Part shown: in pieces, positions 12,721-23,480 of the stretch
Layout: the number at the start of each line of letters is the position of its first letter
Numbering within the stretch: position 1 is the stretch's first letter
From: Dinochytrium kinnereticum
Taxonomy: Eukaryota; Chytridiomycota; Chytridiomycetes; Chytridiales; Chytridiaceae
Direction of reading: 5' to 3'
Assembly (NCBI GenBank): GCA_027604005.1
Contig: JADGJT010000100.1
Span: forward strand, 2,334-65,060
DNA: 62,727 nt
Made by a program: the position numbers and the translations under genes
The notes under the pieces: generated by a model
Databases searched by the model: none
Told to the model about the DNA's origin: nothing
The model's input: only the letters and a program-made list of their open reading frames with translations

Positions 12721-15700
12721 ATGCTCCGTCTAGTCCTGATAGGCCTTGCGCTGGCCACTGCATCGGTCATCGCGTCACGCGACCCGACTTGCAAACCGTT
12801 GCAGAAACCGACAGAGAATGGCTTCAGCTACGCCGGATGCTATGAAGATGTGAACTCCATGTCGGCGATGACATGGCAGTGGAATGGGTTTAGAGTCATG
12901 ACCGTTGAGATGTGCGTGAAGCATTGCAGACGATTTGGATATCCCTTGGCTGGACTCAAGTGTGCGTATACTTCTCTTTTCGGTCACATGAAGTGCCTTC
13001 GTTCTAATGATGATTGTCTTCTCGCATGGGCGGTATCCAGTTGGGCATCAATGTTGTGAGTTGGATTGCTTTGCTTTTCTTGTTCAAGTTCTGGTGGCTT
13101 TTTTAGCTTACAGTTTTCTTACGATCGTAACCCAACAGGGTGCGATGATAAACTTACGGAAGAACAGAGAGTTCCTGATCAGCAATGCCGCTTTACTTGC
13201 GATGGGAATGAAGATCAGTGCTGCGGAGCCCCAGACAGGATCTCCCGTAAGCTGTCTTTAGTTTATGATGCCTGGTCATCCTCCTTTAATCATCCCGTGC
13301 TTTCACAAATAAGTGTACGCTGCGGACAATACTACATTTTCTCCGGTTTTTGAAAAGCCAAAGAACTCTGGAAGGTTTGAGTACTTGTTCACTGGACCGG
13401 TTGTGCCCTCCTTGACCGCATTGACGAAGACAAACAAGGTCATATTCTTGGAAAAGGTCTGTTTTAAGTGACTTTTGTTATGGTGGTATCGAAGTTCAAT
13501 CTAACTTCATATGAACTTGCCATAGTTCCCCTTTCTATTTTCCGGAAGTGCGGTCAATACAACCCACGCATATGAGGTGAGCTTTCAAATAAAATGAGTT
13601 ATGACACGAAGCTCATCACCTCCTTTCTATTGATAATAGTTTGACTACTCGATCAAGGACCCTAAACGTGCCTTCTACGAGATGAACGTCAAGACTGATA
13701 TAATATGCAGCGCTTCCGCAATGATCCCTGATCAGTGGGGGAGGATGCTGAATGTTGGGGGTAACATTGGTGCTGCTTTGACCGGAATTCGAGTTTACAG
13801 ACCTACTGGACGGGCTGGGGTGAATTCGACTACTGATTGGAATGAGAACCCGAAAAAGTTGAAGATGCAGGTAGGTCGGGGCTTTTATCTGAATAGAAGT
13901 TTATTTTTCGTTGCTATATCTTTTGCGTTCTCCCCCGTTTTTCCACAGGAGCCCCGATGGTACCCTTCGATTGTTATGTTGAGGAATGGCAGCCATGCGG
14001 TTATTGGAGGATCGCCTAACCCTGACACTATTGGACAAACGGCATCGGTAGAGATTGTGCCTTACAATGGCGTGGGACCCATTCCGTTGCAGATCCTCGA
14101 AGAGACCTACAACAAGAACCTCTACCCCATTGTGTGAGTTTTACAAAGAAAACAAAGCCGCGTTCCTCCTCCTCACAAACTGAACTATTACTCTCCACTG
14201 TTTATTTACAGCCACGCGCTCCCCTCTGGCAAGATCGTCATCGTCGCTGACAACCGCGCCGTCCTCCTGGATTCGGATACGTTTGAGCAAACTCGCGAGC
14301 TGAAGAGGGTTCCTGGGAAACCAGATGGGGATTCGGTGGCGCACCCTGATGGAAAGGGTGGGAGAACATACCCGTTGATTGGAGCTTCTGCCATGTTACC
14401 TTTGATGCCGCCATATGATGCCCCTGCGGAGATTTTGATTTGCGGAGGCAGTGACGGAAGCTATGGGAGACTTAGCACGATTAATACCTGTGTGAGGACT
14501 AGACCGGATGTTGAGGGGGATGAGTGGATTATTGAGAGGATGGTGCGTTTTGTTCTTTTGGGGGACTTAGGAGTGCTCATTTAGATCATTTTTAACTTTT
14601 TTATTTTTTTTTTGATGAATAGCCTACAGGCCGAACGATGTCGACGGTGGTTGCGCTCCCTGACCTAACGTTTTTGATTGTAAATGGCGCCAAGAGAGGT
14701 CAAGGTGGATGGACAAAAGCGACGCATCCCGCTGGGACTGCATTGATTTACGACCCCTTTAAGCCTGAGGGGAGGAGGATCTCGGAAGCGGGATGGACGG
14801 ATATTCCTAGGATGTACCATTCTGAGGCGCAGCTTGTGCATGATGGACGGGTGCTTATTTCAGGAGGTAATCCTGTTGATTCGAGGTTTCCTGATGTGAG
14901 TCTTGTTTATCCTTTCTTCTTTTTGTTTTTTTGTTGTCTATGTTCTTTTTCTGTTCGATGTTTTTCTTAAGAGTTTTGGTTTTGCTCTTTAATCAGAAAC
15001 TTATTTATTTTTTTTCGGTTTAGGAATGGCGACTCGAGTTTTATTACCCGCCTTATTTGACCTCTGGGCTTAATAGACCTACCTTTGAGATGCTGCCTGG
15101 GGAGGGGGGAGTTCAGAGGGCTTTTAAGTATGGCGATTCTATTAGGATAAATGCGAATATCACTAGCGGTGATTTATCGACGATTCGGGCTTCATTAATT
15201 TCAAGTGAGTGTTTTGAATTTGACTATAAGAGTTAGAGTGCTCTGAGTGTGTGTGTTGGTGTGTGTGTGTTTGTTTTGCCTTTTGTTTTTTTTAAATGCC
15301 TTTTTTTTTTTTTGGTGGGTGAGGTGATTTCTTAACTCCCTTTTCCTTTTTTTTTCTTTCTTTAGAGGAGGGCGGAGGGATGGCTTTGGGGTTTGGTTCT
15401 TGTCGTTTTGGAGGGAAGGGTGATTGGTTTGTGAGGGATGTTTGGTTTTTTATGGTTGTTTTTTTTTGTTTTTGGTTTTTGTTTATCTTTATTTTTTTTT
15501 TTTGTTTTNNNNNNNNNNGTGTGTGTGCGATTTTTGGTTGCTTATAACTTTTTAATTCCCAACCCACAGCTGGTGGCAATACCCATTCCCAGCAATACGG
15601 CCAAAGATCCCTTGGCCTCCTCATCACCTCGAATGGAGGCAACTTGTTCACCCTTGGACCCCTTCCTAAATCTGATCTGGTGATGCCTATTGGGAACTAT

Positions 15701-15841
15701 TTGTTGTACGTGTTGGATGGTCCAACCCCGTCTGAGGGACAGTGGATTCGGGTTGGGGATGAGCCGGCGTTGTATAGGAATTGGCCTACGCCGAGTGTTG
15801 AGGATGGGTTTGAGAGCGTGCCGGAGTGGACGCCTCAGTAG
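12721..15841 (+). CDS. Secreted WSC-domain glyoxal oxidase-like copper radical oxidase (copy 1)
   Basis: Eleven exons (12721-12961, 13041-13055, 13139-13246, 13314-13456, 13526-13576, 13640-13870, 13949-14133, 14212-14542, 14623-14895, 15024-15204, 15570-15841) give 676 residues. After a signal peptide comes a WSC carbohydrate-binding domain (YAGCYED, MCVKHCRRFGYPLAGL, CDGNEDQCCG). The rest is the glyoxal oxidase seven-bladed propeller with a C-terminal galactose-oxidase-type domain. Family knowledge predicts aldehyde oxidation with H2O2 release. Candidate Cu/radical ligands are Cys in DIICSASAM, Tyr in RWYPSIV, Tyr-His in PRMYHSEAQ and His in GGNTHSQQYG. Exon 2 is a 15-nt microexon completing the WSC motif (FGHQC). 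The last intron contains the N gap. A tail-to-tail paralogue follows. Confidence 0.9.
15509..15518. other. Assembly gap (10 N)
   Basis: Ten Ns lie in a T-rich, GT-repeat part of the last intron of oxidase copy 1. The real size is unknown; coding sequence on both sides joins in frame. Confidence 0.98.
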
Positions 15842-16925
15842 GTGGATGTTGCTGGGTTTTTTTTCGTCCATCCTTCGGTTGGTCGGACACTTGGAATCCT
15901 CCGAAGGTCTGACGTATATTTTTGTTTCTTGAGTCGTGGGCTGGGGGGGGGTGAGTTGGAACCTTTTAATTGCTTGGAAGGAGAGTTTATGTCAAGTTTG
16001 GGTGATGGTCATCGTAGCGGATGGTGTTAACGGTGGCATTTGTGCGATTTCTCGCATGCTTTTTGCTTTCTTTTCCTTTCTGTTAGATCGGTGTGAAGTA
16101 GTCTTATCATCATTATCTCTTTTTTCTTTGACTTATGTTTATTTACACGTATCCTATCCGTTTTCTTTTTACATTATAGCATTTCTTCGGCTAGTTGTTT
16201 CTCTTTTTTTCCCCATGGTTTTGCTTTTATAAAATATTGTTTGTGAGACGTGCTTGACGGAATGTCGAAGGATACGCGTTGTCTTCACCTTTTTTTTTTA
16301 TTTTAAAAAAAAATAATGGCTCGTTATCTGTTGAAAGCTGTCGAGAAGACCATAAGTTTTGGCAATATGTCGGGCCAAAACACACAAAAAAACACAGCAA
16401 GTGTAAAACGCACAAAGCAGAATAAGAATTTGGAGAAAGAAAAGAAGATGGTTTTTTTTTTTTAACGAATAACAATTGAATTATGGGAGGTCTGAAATCC
16501 CTTCCCCAAATTAAACCAGAGATGACTGAATACGGAGTTTGCATAGGTTCAGGAAGAAAAAACAGAAACGAAAGAAAGGAAGGAAGAGATAAAAGCAAAG
16601 TCAACGACGCGAGTGTGGATATAAAAATTGATATGCAGCAAAGCCTTAATAGAGAGAGGGAGAGAGTTAAGAATAAAAAGTGAAGTGGATCGAGTTTCGA
16701 TTTAAAGGGGGGGGCTAAACGTAGTAGGAGAAAAGGAAGAAACAACCACAGCTGCGAAATCAAGTCAGGAAAACAAGGGAAGCATTCGAGGGCCAAAACG
16801 TGACGCCAAAAACTGCAAACAAGAAGAAAGAAGAAGAAAAGATACGTAATAAAAGAAACTTTAAAGGACAACTTCCCTTTCAAAAGAATGTAACGAGAAG
16901 AAAAAAAAAACAAAAACAAAAACAA
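15842..16925. other. Convergent intergenic region between the twin oxidases
   Basis: This 1.1-kb region holds the two facing 3' UTRs. It is T-rich on the left and A-rich on the right, as expected for two converging transcripts. An A/T inverted repeat (T9-ATTTT-A9) lies at about 16290-16314. A 232-codon minus-strand ORF across it is a low-complexity translation of these tracts. I see no gene. Confidence 0.65.
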
Positions 16926-19815
16926 TTACTGCTCTGTCCACTCCGGCACACTCTCAAACCCATCCGCCACATTCGGTGTCGGCCAATTCTTGTACTGCTC
17001 AGGCTCATCCCCAACTCGAATCCACTGTCCCTCAGATGGGGTTGGACCATCCAACACGTAAACAAGGTAATTCCCCAAAGGCATTACGAGATCCGACGTC
17101 GGAAGTGGTCCAAGTGTGAACGAATCTCCTCCGGTCGATGTAATGATGAGTCCCAGAGATCGTTGGCCGTATTGCTGGGAGTGTGTGTTGCCGCCAGCTG
17201 TTATTATTTTATTTTGAAATGAATTGGTTTTCAAGGGTGCGAGAGAACAGGTTAGGATTTTGCGAGAAGGAGAAGGAGATGGGTGAAGAGATTCCAGGGC
17301 ACTTACTTGATATCAAGGACGCGCGGACGGCGGATAAATCCCCGCTTGGGATGTTGGCTCGGATTCTGATGGTGTCGCCATACCTAAACGCTCGCTGAAC
17401 GCCTCCTTCCCCAGGCAGCATTTCAAATGTCGGCCTCGCAAGACCAGAGGTCAGGTAGGGAGGGTAGAAGAACTGCAACCGCCACTCCTAAAACCAAATC
17501 ATGTTACTACTCATTCAAAAAAAAAAAAAGAAACGAAGAAGCTCACATCAGGGAACCTCGCATCCAAAGGATTGCTTCCTGACAACAAAACCCTCCCATC
17601 ATGCACAAGCTGAGCCTCAGAATGGTACATCCTTGCAATGTCCGTCCATCCCACCTCCGAGATGCGTCGGCCCTGAGGCTTGAATGGGTCATAGATTAGT
17701 GCCGTTCTGGCTGGATGCGTGGCGGATGCCCAGCTCGCGTAACCTCTTTTGGCGCCGTTGATGATCAGAAACGTTAGGTCGGGGAGAGCAACCACCGTTG
17801 AAATCACTCGGCCAGTCGGCTTAATCGCGAAACGTTTCGGGAAAGTGTTTAGCGTCAAAAGGCATGATCGCAAAAAGAAAAGTGACGTAAAATGGCGACA
17901 CTCACCATCCTCTCAATAATCCACTCATCTCCCTCCACATCTGGTCGTGTTCTCACACAGTTATTTATCGTGCTAAACTCTCCAAACCCTCCATCGCTCC
18001 CTCCGCAGATCAAAATTTCGGCTGGATCCTGATACGGTGGCATGAGAGGCAACAGGGCTGCTCCTGCAATATTGGGGTACGTTCTACCACCGGATCCATC
18101 TGGATGATCTTTTGCGTTTCCGTCGGCTTTACCAGGAATTCGCTTGAGCTCTGAGAGTTGTGCAAAGGTGTCGGGGTCAAGGAGGACGGCACGTGTGTCG
18201 GCTACCACTAATATCTTGCCAGATGGGAGGAAGTAGCTGTTTTTTTTTTTTTGTTGTTAAATGGTCGTGATGAAAATCAGAGGCGAATCATTTAAGGAGA
18301 TGGTGGTGGCTTACACTATAGGGTAAAGATTCTTGTTATAGGTTTCTTCCAGGATTTTGAGACGGATGGGTTTTGCGCCATTATAGGGGACGACTTCAAC
18401 GGACGCTGTCTGTCCTATTGCAGATGGGTTTGGGGCTCCCCCAATGACTCCAAAGCTTCCGTTTCTCAGCATCACAATTGAAGGGTACCATCTCGGCTCC
18501 TGTGGAGATGAAACCAAAGCAGACAATAAGTTTAGTAGAATCACAAAATCAACCAACCCAAATCCCAACACACCTGCAACCTCAATCTTGAAACATTCTC
18601 ATTCCAATCCGTGGTCGCATTCACTCCACTCCTTCCAGTGGGTCTGTAAATGCGAAGGCCGCTCAACGATTCGTCTCGCTGCCCGCCAACATTCACCAGT
18701 CTGCCCCATTGATCGGGGATCATGCTGATGGCGCTGCAAAATATGTCGGTCTTGACGTTCATTTCTCGGAAGGCGAGTCTGCGATCTTTGATCGAGTAGT
18801 CGTACTGTTCGGATGTAGAAAGACGTGGGAGGGCGGGGTGAGCCTCAACACTGGAAGGGTGGCTGATGGGGAAGGCAAGGGGGAGATGAACTTACCTCGT
18901 AAGCATGCGTTGAGTTGGGTGCACCTCCAGAGATGGGGAAAAGTCCCTGTTATGAAAATAGAGTGATCATGTGAGTAAACAACTCTCCACCTTGAAAGAA
19001 ACCAACCTTCTCCAAAAAAATGACCTTGTTGGTCTTTGTCAAGGCCGTTAAAATTGGCACGACGGGCCCAGTGAACAGGTACTCAAACCTCCCCATGCTC
19101 TTTGGCGTCTCAAAGACAGGTGCAAAGGAGGCATCTTCGGCAACGTACACTGCCGGGTTGCGGGTTAGCAGAGAGCCAGAAAGGAACGGGAGGAAAGAAA
19201 AGCAACCAGCGAGAAGGTAACCCACGAGAGATTCTGTCAGGGGCTCCGCAGCACTGGACGTCGTTGCCGTCGCAGGTGAAGCGGCACTGCTGGTCGGGGA
19301 CGCGTTCTTCGCTGCGTAGAAAGTCGTCGCAGACTGTGACTTGTCAGTAGTGGCTGAAAAGGCTGACGCGGTTTCTACTCACAGCACTCAAATCCAACTG
19401 CATGCGTGAAGGAACGACCAGGGGGTGGACGGAGCGACGGACGATCGCGTCAGAGAAGAATGATTCACCCAATAATTAACTGCTGTCGGATCGCAAGAAA
19501 GAAGAAGAGAAAAGAAAAAGGGAAAAAAATGGGGAGAGGGAGGAAGAGGTGTGCCTTACACTGCAGCCCAGCTACAGGATACCCAAACCTCCTGCAGTGG
19601 TCGACGCACATTCCAACCGTCATGACCCTGAAGCCATTCCATTGCCATTTCAGCGCTCGGTTTGACACAGAGTCCTCGTAGCAGCCCGCATAGCGGAATC
19701 CTCTTGCAGCCGGACCCACCGCCGGCTTGCATAACGGATCGCCCTGAGCACTCACCAAGTGTGCGCCGGCAAGTAAAAAGAGCGCGAATGTGATCCAGCT
19801 GCGGCTGCTGTCCAT
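16926..19815 (-). CDS. Secreted WSC-domain glyoxal oxidase-like copper radical oxidase (copy 2)
   Basis: Eleven exons (19815-19560, 19397-19383, 19333-19226, 19149-19007, 18946-18896, 18804-18574, 18499-18315, 18236-17906, 17819-17547, 17487-17307, 17197-16926) give 681 residues. Architecture matches copy 1: signal peptide, WSC domain (YAGCYED, MCVDHCRRFGYPVAGLQ, FGFEC), propeller and C-terminal domain. The same candidate ligands are present: Cys in DIFCSAISM, Tyr in RWYPSIV, Tyr-His in ARMYHSEAQ, His in GGNTHSQQYG. Exons 2 to 11 have exactly the lengths of copy 1 (15, 108, 143, 51, 231, 185, 331, 273, 181, 272), while introns differ. Exon 5 is the most divergent in sequence. The pair is an inverted, convergent duplication. 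Both should act at the cell surface or outside, probably on aldehydes or other small alcohols, producing peroxide. Confidence 0.9.
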
Positions 19816-20333
19816 TTCACTGTGTATTGTGTTGGGACGGGGATGGATGGGACAACGGGGCTGTTTATAAACACGGTTGAGTGAGAATGGCGAGGGCTCT
19901 TCTCTTCAGGGACAGGCCGTTGTTGGGAAACGCAAGGGGGAAGCAACGGCTCATGACGGGGTTTTTTCAAACCTTTTTGCAGATAGCCGCAATGAGTAGA
20001 TGATAAATGAGCGTGTTTATAAGCGCTTGGGTGTTTATTTTTTAGTAGTGGCAGGCACAGGAAGGTTGAGTTGCCGGACTGAAAAAAAAAAAATAAAGCT
20101 GAGCCCACGACAATTGGAGTGGTATCTACCAGTCACGCACGCACGCACTCACGCACGCTGCTTGCCTGTCCTTCAAGACAAGAGCGAGCGAGCGAGCGAA
20201 CAGAAGGCGTGTGCGCTCAATGGCCAGCGCCTGCCGTCGTCCTCGTCGTCGGCTGCTTGCTTGTTCGCGTGCGCAGGCCGTCAGTGACTGGAACGCTCAG
20301 CTGGCGCTGTTGGGGATTTTTTGAAGTGACAAG
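19816..20333. promoter_or_regulatory. Divergent promoter region, oxidase copy 2 (-) / F-box protein (+)
   Basis: About 520 bp separate two start codons on opposite strands. It includes a short (ACGC)n run near 20137-20160 and a (GAGC)n run at 20182-20199. No recognisable core promoter element is seen. Confidence 0.5.
20182..20199. repeat. (GAGC)n short tandem repeat
   Basis: Four to five GAGC units lie about 140 bp before the start of the F-box protein, in its presumed promoter or 5' UTR. Confidence 0.8.
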
Positions 20334-23075
20334 ATGCAACAAGGAGGGCATCATCGCTGGAGCACTGCACCCCGCCCCTCAATCTACGCCGCGGAGACAC
20401 CACCTCCCGTCCCTTCCCTGCCCCTCGAACTCATCGCCAGGATCCTCTCCTTGGCTGCCACCTCCCTGCACTCGCTCACCACCCTCTCCCTCCTGAACCG
20501 CTCAATCCACTCCCTCATCACATCCTCCCCAACATCAAAGCTGGATCTCCTTCTGGCCAGATACGGCCGTCGAGGCGCTTTCCTCCACCTCTCTGAGATT
20601 CTTAGGTTCCCCGACGCAGAGTCAACAGTCCAACTTCTCTGTCGGAAAGGGTGCGCGTTAAAGTGTCCAGAGATTGGCCGATCCAATATTGCAAGTTTTA
20701 AAGGAGGTGCTGGCAACCTCTTGGTCCATGACTGGCAGTCATGTCCATTCATGGCTATTTCAAGATCCAGTAGGGGCTGCAAGGTTGATGAAGACGGGCT
20801 TTGCAGGATCCTTGCGGCCATGATGAAGGCGGGGATGGACATGGAGAGCCATAATCGGATGGGTGTCTATCAGGAGTTTAGGAAGGAGATCGAGAGGCAC
20901 ATTGTTGATGCGGGGAATGGGAAACTTCTTCTGGCTTTACCCCCCATAGCAAGAGACGGAGCGACCGTGGGAGATGGAAGCCCTGAGCCCCCCCTATTGG
21001 TGAAGACTGCCATCGACAAGGGCTTACTCCCCATCATCCGCTTCGAATCCCGTCGCAGACGACGCCGATGGGGAAGCAGGAAGATTCTTGAAATCATTGT
21101 TCAGTCAAGAGACATCACATTCTTGGAGGAATACCTCTCTTTCGACCTTGAGACCTGTCAGTTTCGCGATCCAAAGGAGAGAGCCCGAGCGGTCAGCTCG
21201 CAGACTCTCACCGCTTCTCCTCTTCGAATCGCTATTGAGATGGGAGATGTGGAGGCGGTCAGGGTGCTTTTCAGCCATGGGTTCGCCATCGGCGGCGATG
21301 TGGATAAGATCGTCATCTCCTCCCAAACACCTGGGGCGCTGGCCGCTCTGATGGAAAAGGGATGGACCCCAACCCAACCCATCCTTCTCTCATCCATTCC
21401 GTCATCACCTCTCTCCGTCATAAAGCATCTCATCGCCATCTCACCGCCGTCCTTCATCTCCTCCATCGTCTTCACAAAGTCCATCCACTTTGGTCGCTCG
21501 GACTTGATTCGTCATCTTGTTCAATCGTTTCCAACTTGCCGCCCAATAGGCTCCTTAACCGAGGCCGTCACAGCCGTTCTCACATTTCTCCTTTCCCCAA
21601 ACCTCTCACCCGCTGGGCCGTGCCTTTCGGATTTTCTTGAAACCGTTCGCATCCTAGCGTCCTTTGAGGCGCCAACGGAGGCTATTATGAGAGCTGCGTG
21701 TCAGCCTCACTCGTGTGTGGAGCTTATTGAGATTCTATTGGATAATGGTGGAATCTTTTGTGATGCTTGCTGCATGATGGCTCCACGTAGCGACATGTTT
21801 GAGAGCCTCTTTCAAATATTAGAGCCTAGCTGGGAGACCCTTTATTACGGATGTCTCCGTCGATATGAATCAATTGTTGAGAAATCGCTTCACCTCTTCA
21901 TCCCCATCGACGCGTGGCATATTTCTGCTGCTGCACTAAGCGGTTCGATATGCATTTTACAAACCATCTTATCATCATGCTCCCCAACCGTTTTTTCTCG
22001 GTTCCAAAAAAACTCCTCGCCCAATCCTGACCTTTCGTCTCCGAATCGACACGTCAAAGCCCCAAATCCTTTGCTTAGTCTTGTTCGACTTGGAAACCAT
22101 AGAGCCGTTTCGATGCTTCTTGATGCCGGATTGAAGGCAGCAAAACGCGATAAAGAGTTTGTCATGGCTGCTGTGGAGTCGGGGTGTGGCGAAATGGTTC
22201 GCGTGATTGTTCACGAAGGGTTTGATGTGGATCCTAGGACGGTTGATGTGGCGTGTCAGAGGCGGTTTAGCGGCATTCTTCAAATCCTTCTTGAGGACGC
22301 TCGCATTGAACCTGCGCAGTATCACCTCTCACTCGTTCTCAAAGGTCGATTGCCGAGTGGCTCGAGACCTGATGACGATGCAACGTCAGAATGCATCAAA
22401 CTTCTTATTCGAAATTCGTCGAAGCGGAATCGAGTCATTGTGCCAAGGGATGTGATCCTTGCTGCTGTTTCTGAGGATAGGGTCAAGGTTGCCACGACTC
22501 TTATCCAAGAATCTGATAACGAGATTATGGTCCGGCTTGAAGATGCGCTGCCCATGGCTTGTAGATCTGGCAATGCGGAGATGGTTTCAATGCTGTTGAG
22601 AAACGGTATTCGACCTAAGGGTGGTGCCTTCTCTTTTTGTTCGTCAGGGTCAGTATCAGACGGCGCTTACCGTATTCAAGATATCATCTCAACCGAGAGG
22701 GTCGGAGTTGCCTTATTCCGTAATCGCGCTATCCAGCTAACCCCCACCGCCCTGGAAGCCTTTGCGAAGATGGGTTACGCATCGCTTGTGAAAGCCACGC
22801 TAAGACGTGGCATAAAAGTGGATTCGACAGCCTCCCTTGCCCAAGCCGGCACGCGAGCCGTGCTTGACCTTTTGATTGATTCTTTGAAGGGTGAAGGATG
22901 GGGTAAGATGTCTTGGAGGCAGTTTTCCACTCATGTGATGAGTTTGGAGGTTGCGAGGAGGTTGTTGGTAGGTGGGTGGGTGGAGGTTCCCAAGTACGGG
23001 GCGGTTGCGATGCCGTTTTTGAACGGACATGTGGTGGTCGCGCAGGCTTATGATGAGCTCTTGTACGGATCTTGA
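20334..23075 (+). CDS. Intronless F-box-like / degenerate ankyrin-repeat protein
   Basis: One uninterrupted exon encodes 913 residues. Residues about 27-63 (LPLELIARILSLAATSLHSL and on) fit an F-box, which in SCF ubiquitin ligases binds Skp1. The remainder is a series of about 30-residue helical pairs of ankyrin type, with recognisable units such as SPLRIAIEMGDVEAVRVLFS, RAVSMLLDAGLKA, GEMVRVIVHEGFDV and ACRSGNAEMVSMLLRNGI. Many units are degenerate. The likely role is substrate adaptor of a ubiquitin ligase, but no partner is visible. It is the only long gene here without introns apart from the next one, which fits a lineage-expanded or retrocopied family. The start is the first ATG after a GC-rich leader. 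An AATAAA signal follows the stop at 23082. Confidence 0.75.
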   Translation: MQQGGHHRWSTAPRPSIYAAETPPPVPSLPLELIARILSLAATSLHSLTTLSLLNRSIHSLITSSPTSKLDLLLARYGRRGAFLHLSEILRFPDAESTVQLLCRKGCALKCPEIGRSNIASFKGGAGNLLVHDWQSCPFMAISRSSRGCKVDEDGLCRILAAMMKAGMDMESHNRMGVYQEFRKEIERHIVDAGNGKLLLALPPIARDGATVGDGSPEPPLLVKTAIDKGLLPIIRFESRRRRRRWGSRKILEIIVQSRDITFLEEYLSFDLETCQFRDPKERARAVSSQTLTASPLRIAIEMGDVEAVRVLFSHGFAIGGDVDKIVISSQTPGALAALMEKGWTPTQPILLSSIPSSPLSVIKHLIAISPPSFISSIVFTKSIHFGRSDLIRHLVQSFPTCRPIGSLTEAVTAVLTFLLSPNLSPAGPCLSDFLETVRILASFEAPTEAIMRAACQPHSCVELIEILLDNGGIFCDACCMMAPRSDMFESLFQILEPSWETLYYGCLRRYESIVEKSLHLFIPIDAWHISAAALSGSICILQTILSSCSPTVFSRFQKNSSPNPDLSSPNRHVKAPNPLLSLVRLGNHRAVSMLLDAGLKAAKRDKEFVMAAVESGCGEMVRVIVHEGFDVDPRTVDVACQRRFSGILQILLEDARIEPAQYHLSLVLKGRLPSGSRPDDDATSECIKLLIRNSSKRNRVIVPRDVILAAVSEDRVKVATTLIQESDNEIMVRLEDALPMACRSGNAEMVSMLLRNGIRPKGGAFSFCSSGSVSDGAYRIQDIISTERVGVALFRNRAIQLTPTALEAFAKMGYASLVKATLRRGIKVDSTASLAQAGTRAVLDLLIDSLKGEGWGKMSWRQFSTHVMSLEVARRLLVGGWVEVPKYGAVAMPFLNGHVVVAQAYDELLYGS

Positions 23076-23480
23076 TTAGCAAATAAAGGCAATGAGGAGT
23101 AGGAGTATCCTATTGAGCGCGTTGGGTCTCGTGCAGAACAGAGGGTATGCCGGGTAGCGTTGAAGACCGTCTCTGGCCTGTCTGCAGCCTCAATGCTCCC
23201 GGGGCAGATGCCAACGGATGCGACGCGCAATATCATCAGCTTTTGTACTTTTTGTTTTGGGTTCCGGCGTCTTTGTCGTTTAGCAGCAGGGCTATCGCAG
23301 CAGCGCTGTGGTAGTTAACAAATTCCGATTCGTCGTCTTTTTTTTCACCAACTCTTGCCCTAAAGCCCATTCATTTGTTTTAACGCCATCACCATCGCCT
23401 GCCTGGCTGCGGTCGTCGTTCGTCCGTTGGGCGCTTGACCCTCCTCCATCGACTCTGGAACGACAAGCAACCTCGCAATC
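23076..23480. other. Intergenic; AATAAA signal and promoter of ZZ-serpin gene
   Basis: An AATAAA at 23082-23087 lies seven bases after the stop of the F-box gene and could direct its polyadenylation, although that is very close. The remainder should be the promoter and leader of the next gene. No further exon is supported. Confidence 0.5.

Noticed and set aside
16227..16925. Minus-strand ORF of 232 codons in the convergent gap
   Set aside because: Translation is almost only Leu, Phe, Ser and Lys from poly-T/poly-A tracts; it lies directly downstream of oxidase copy 2 and fits 3' UTR.
20334..23075. Calling the ankyrin-like protein an NLR-type immune receptor
   Set aside because: No P-loop or NB-ARC/NACHT motif; the N-terminus fits an F-box instead.
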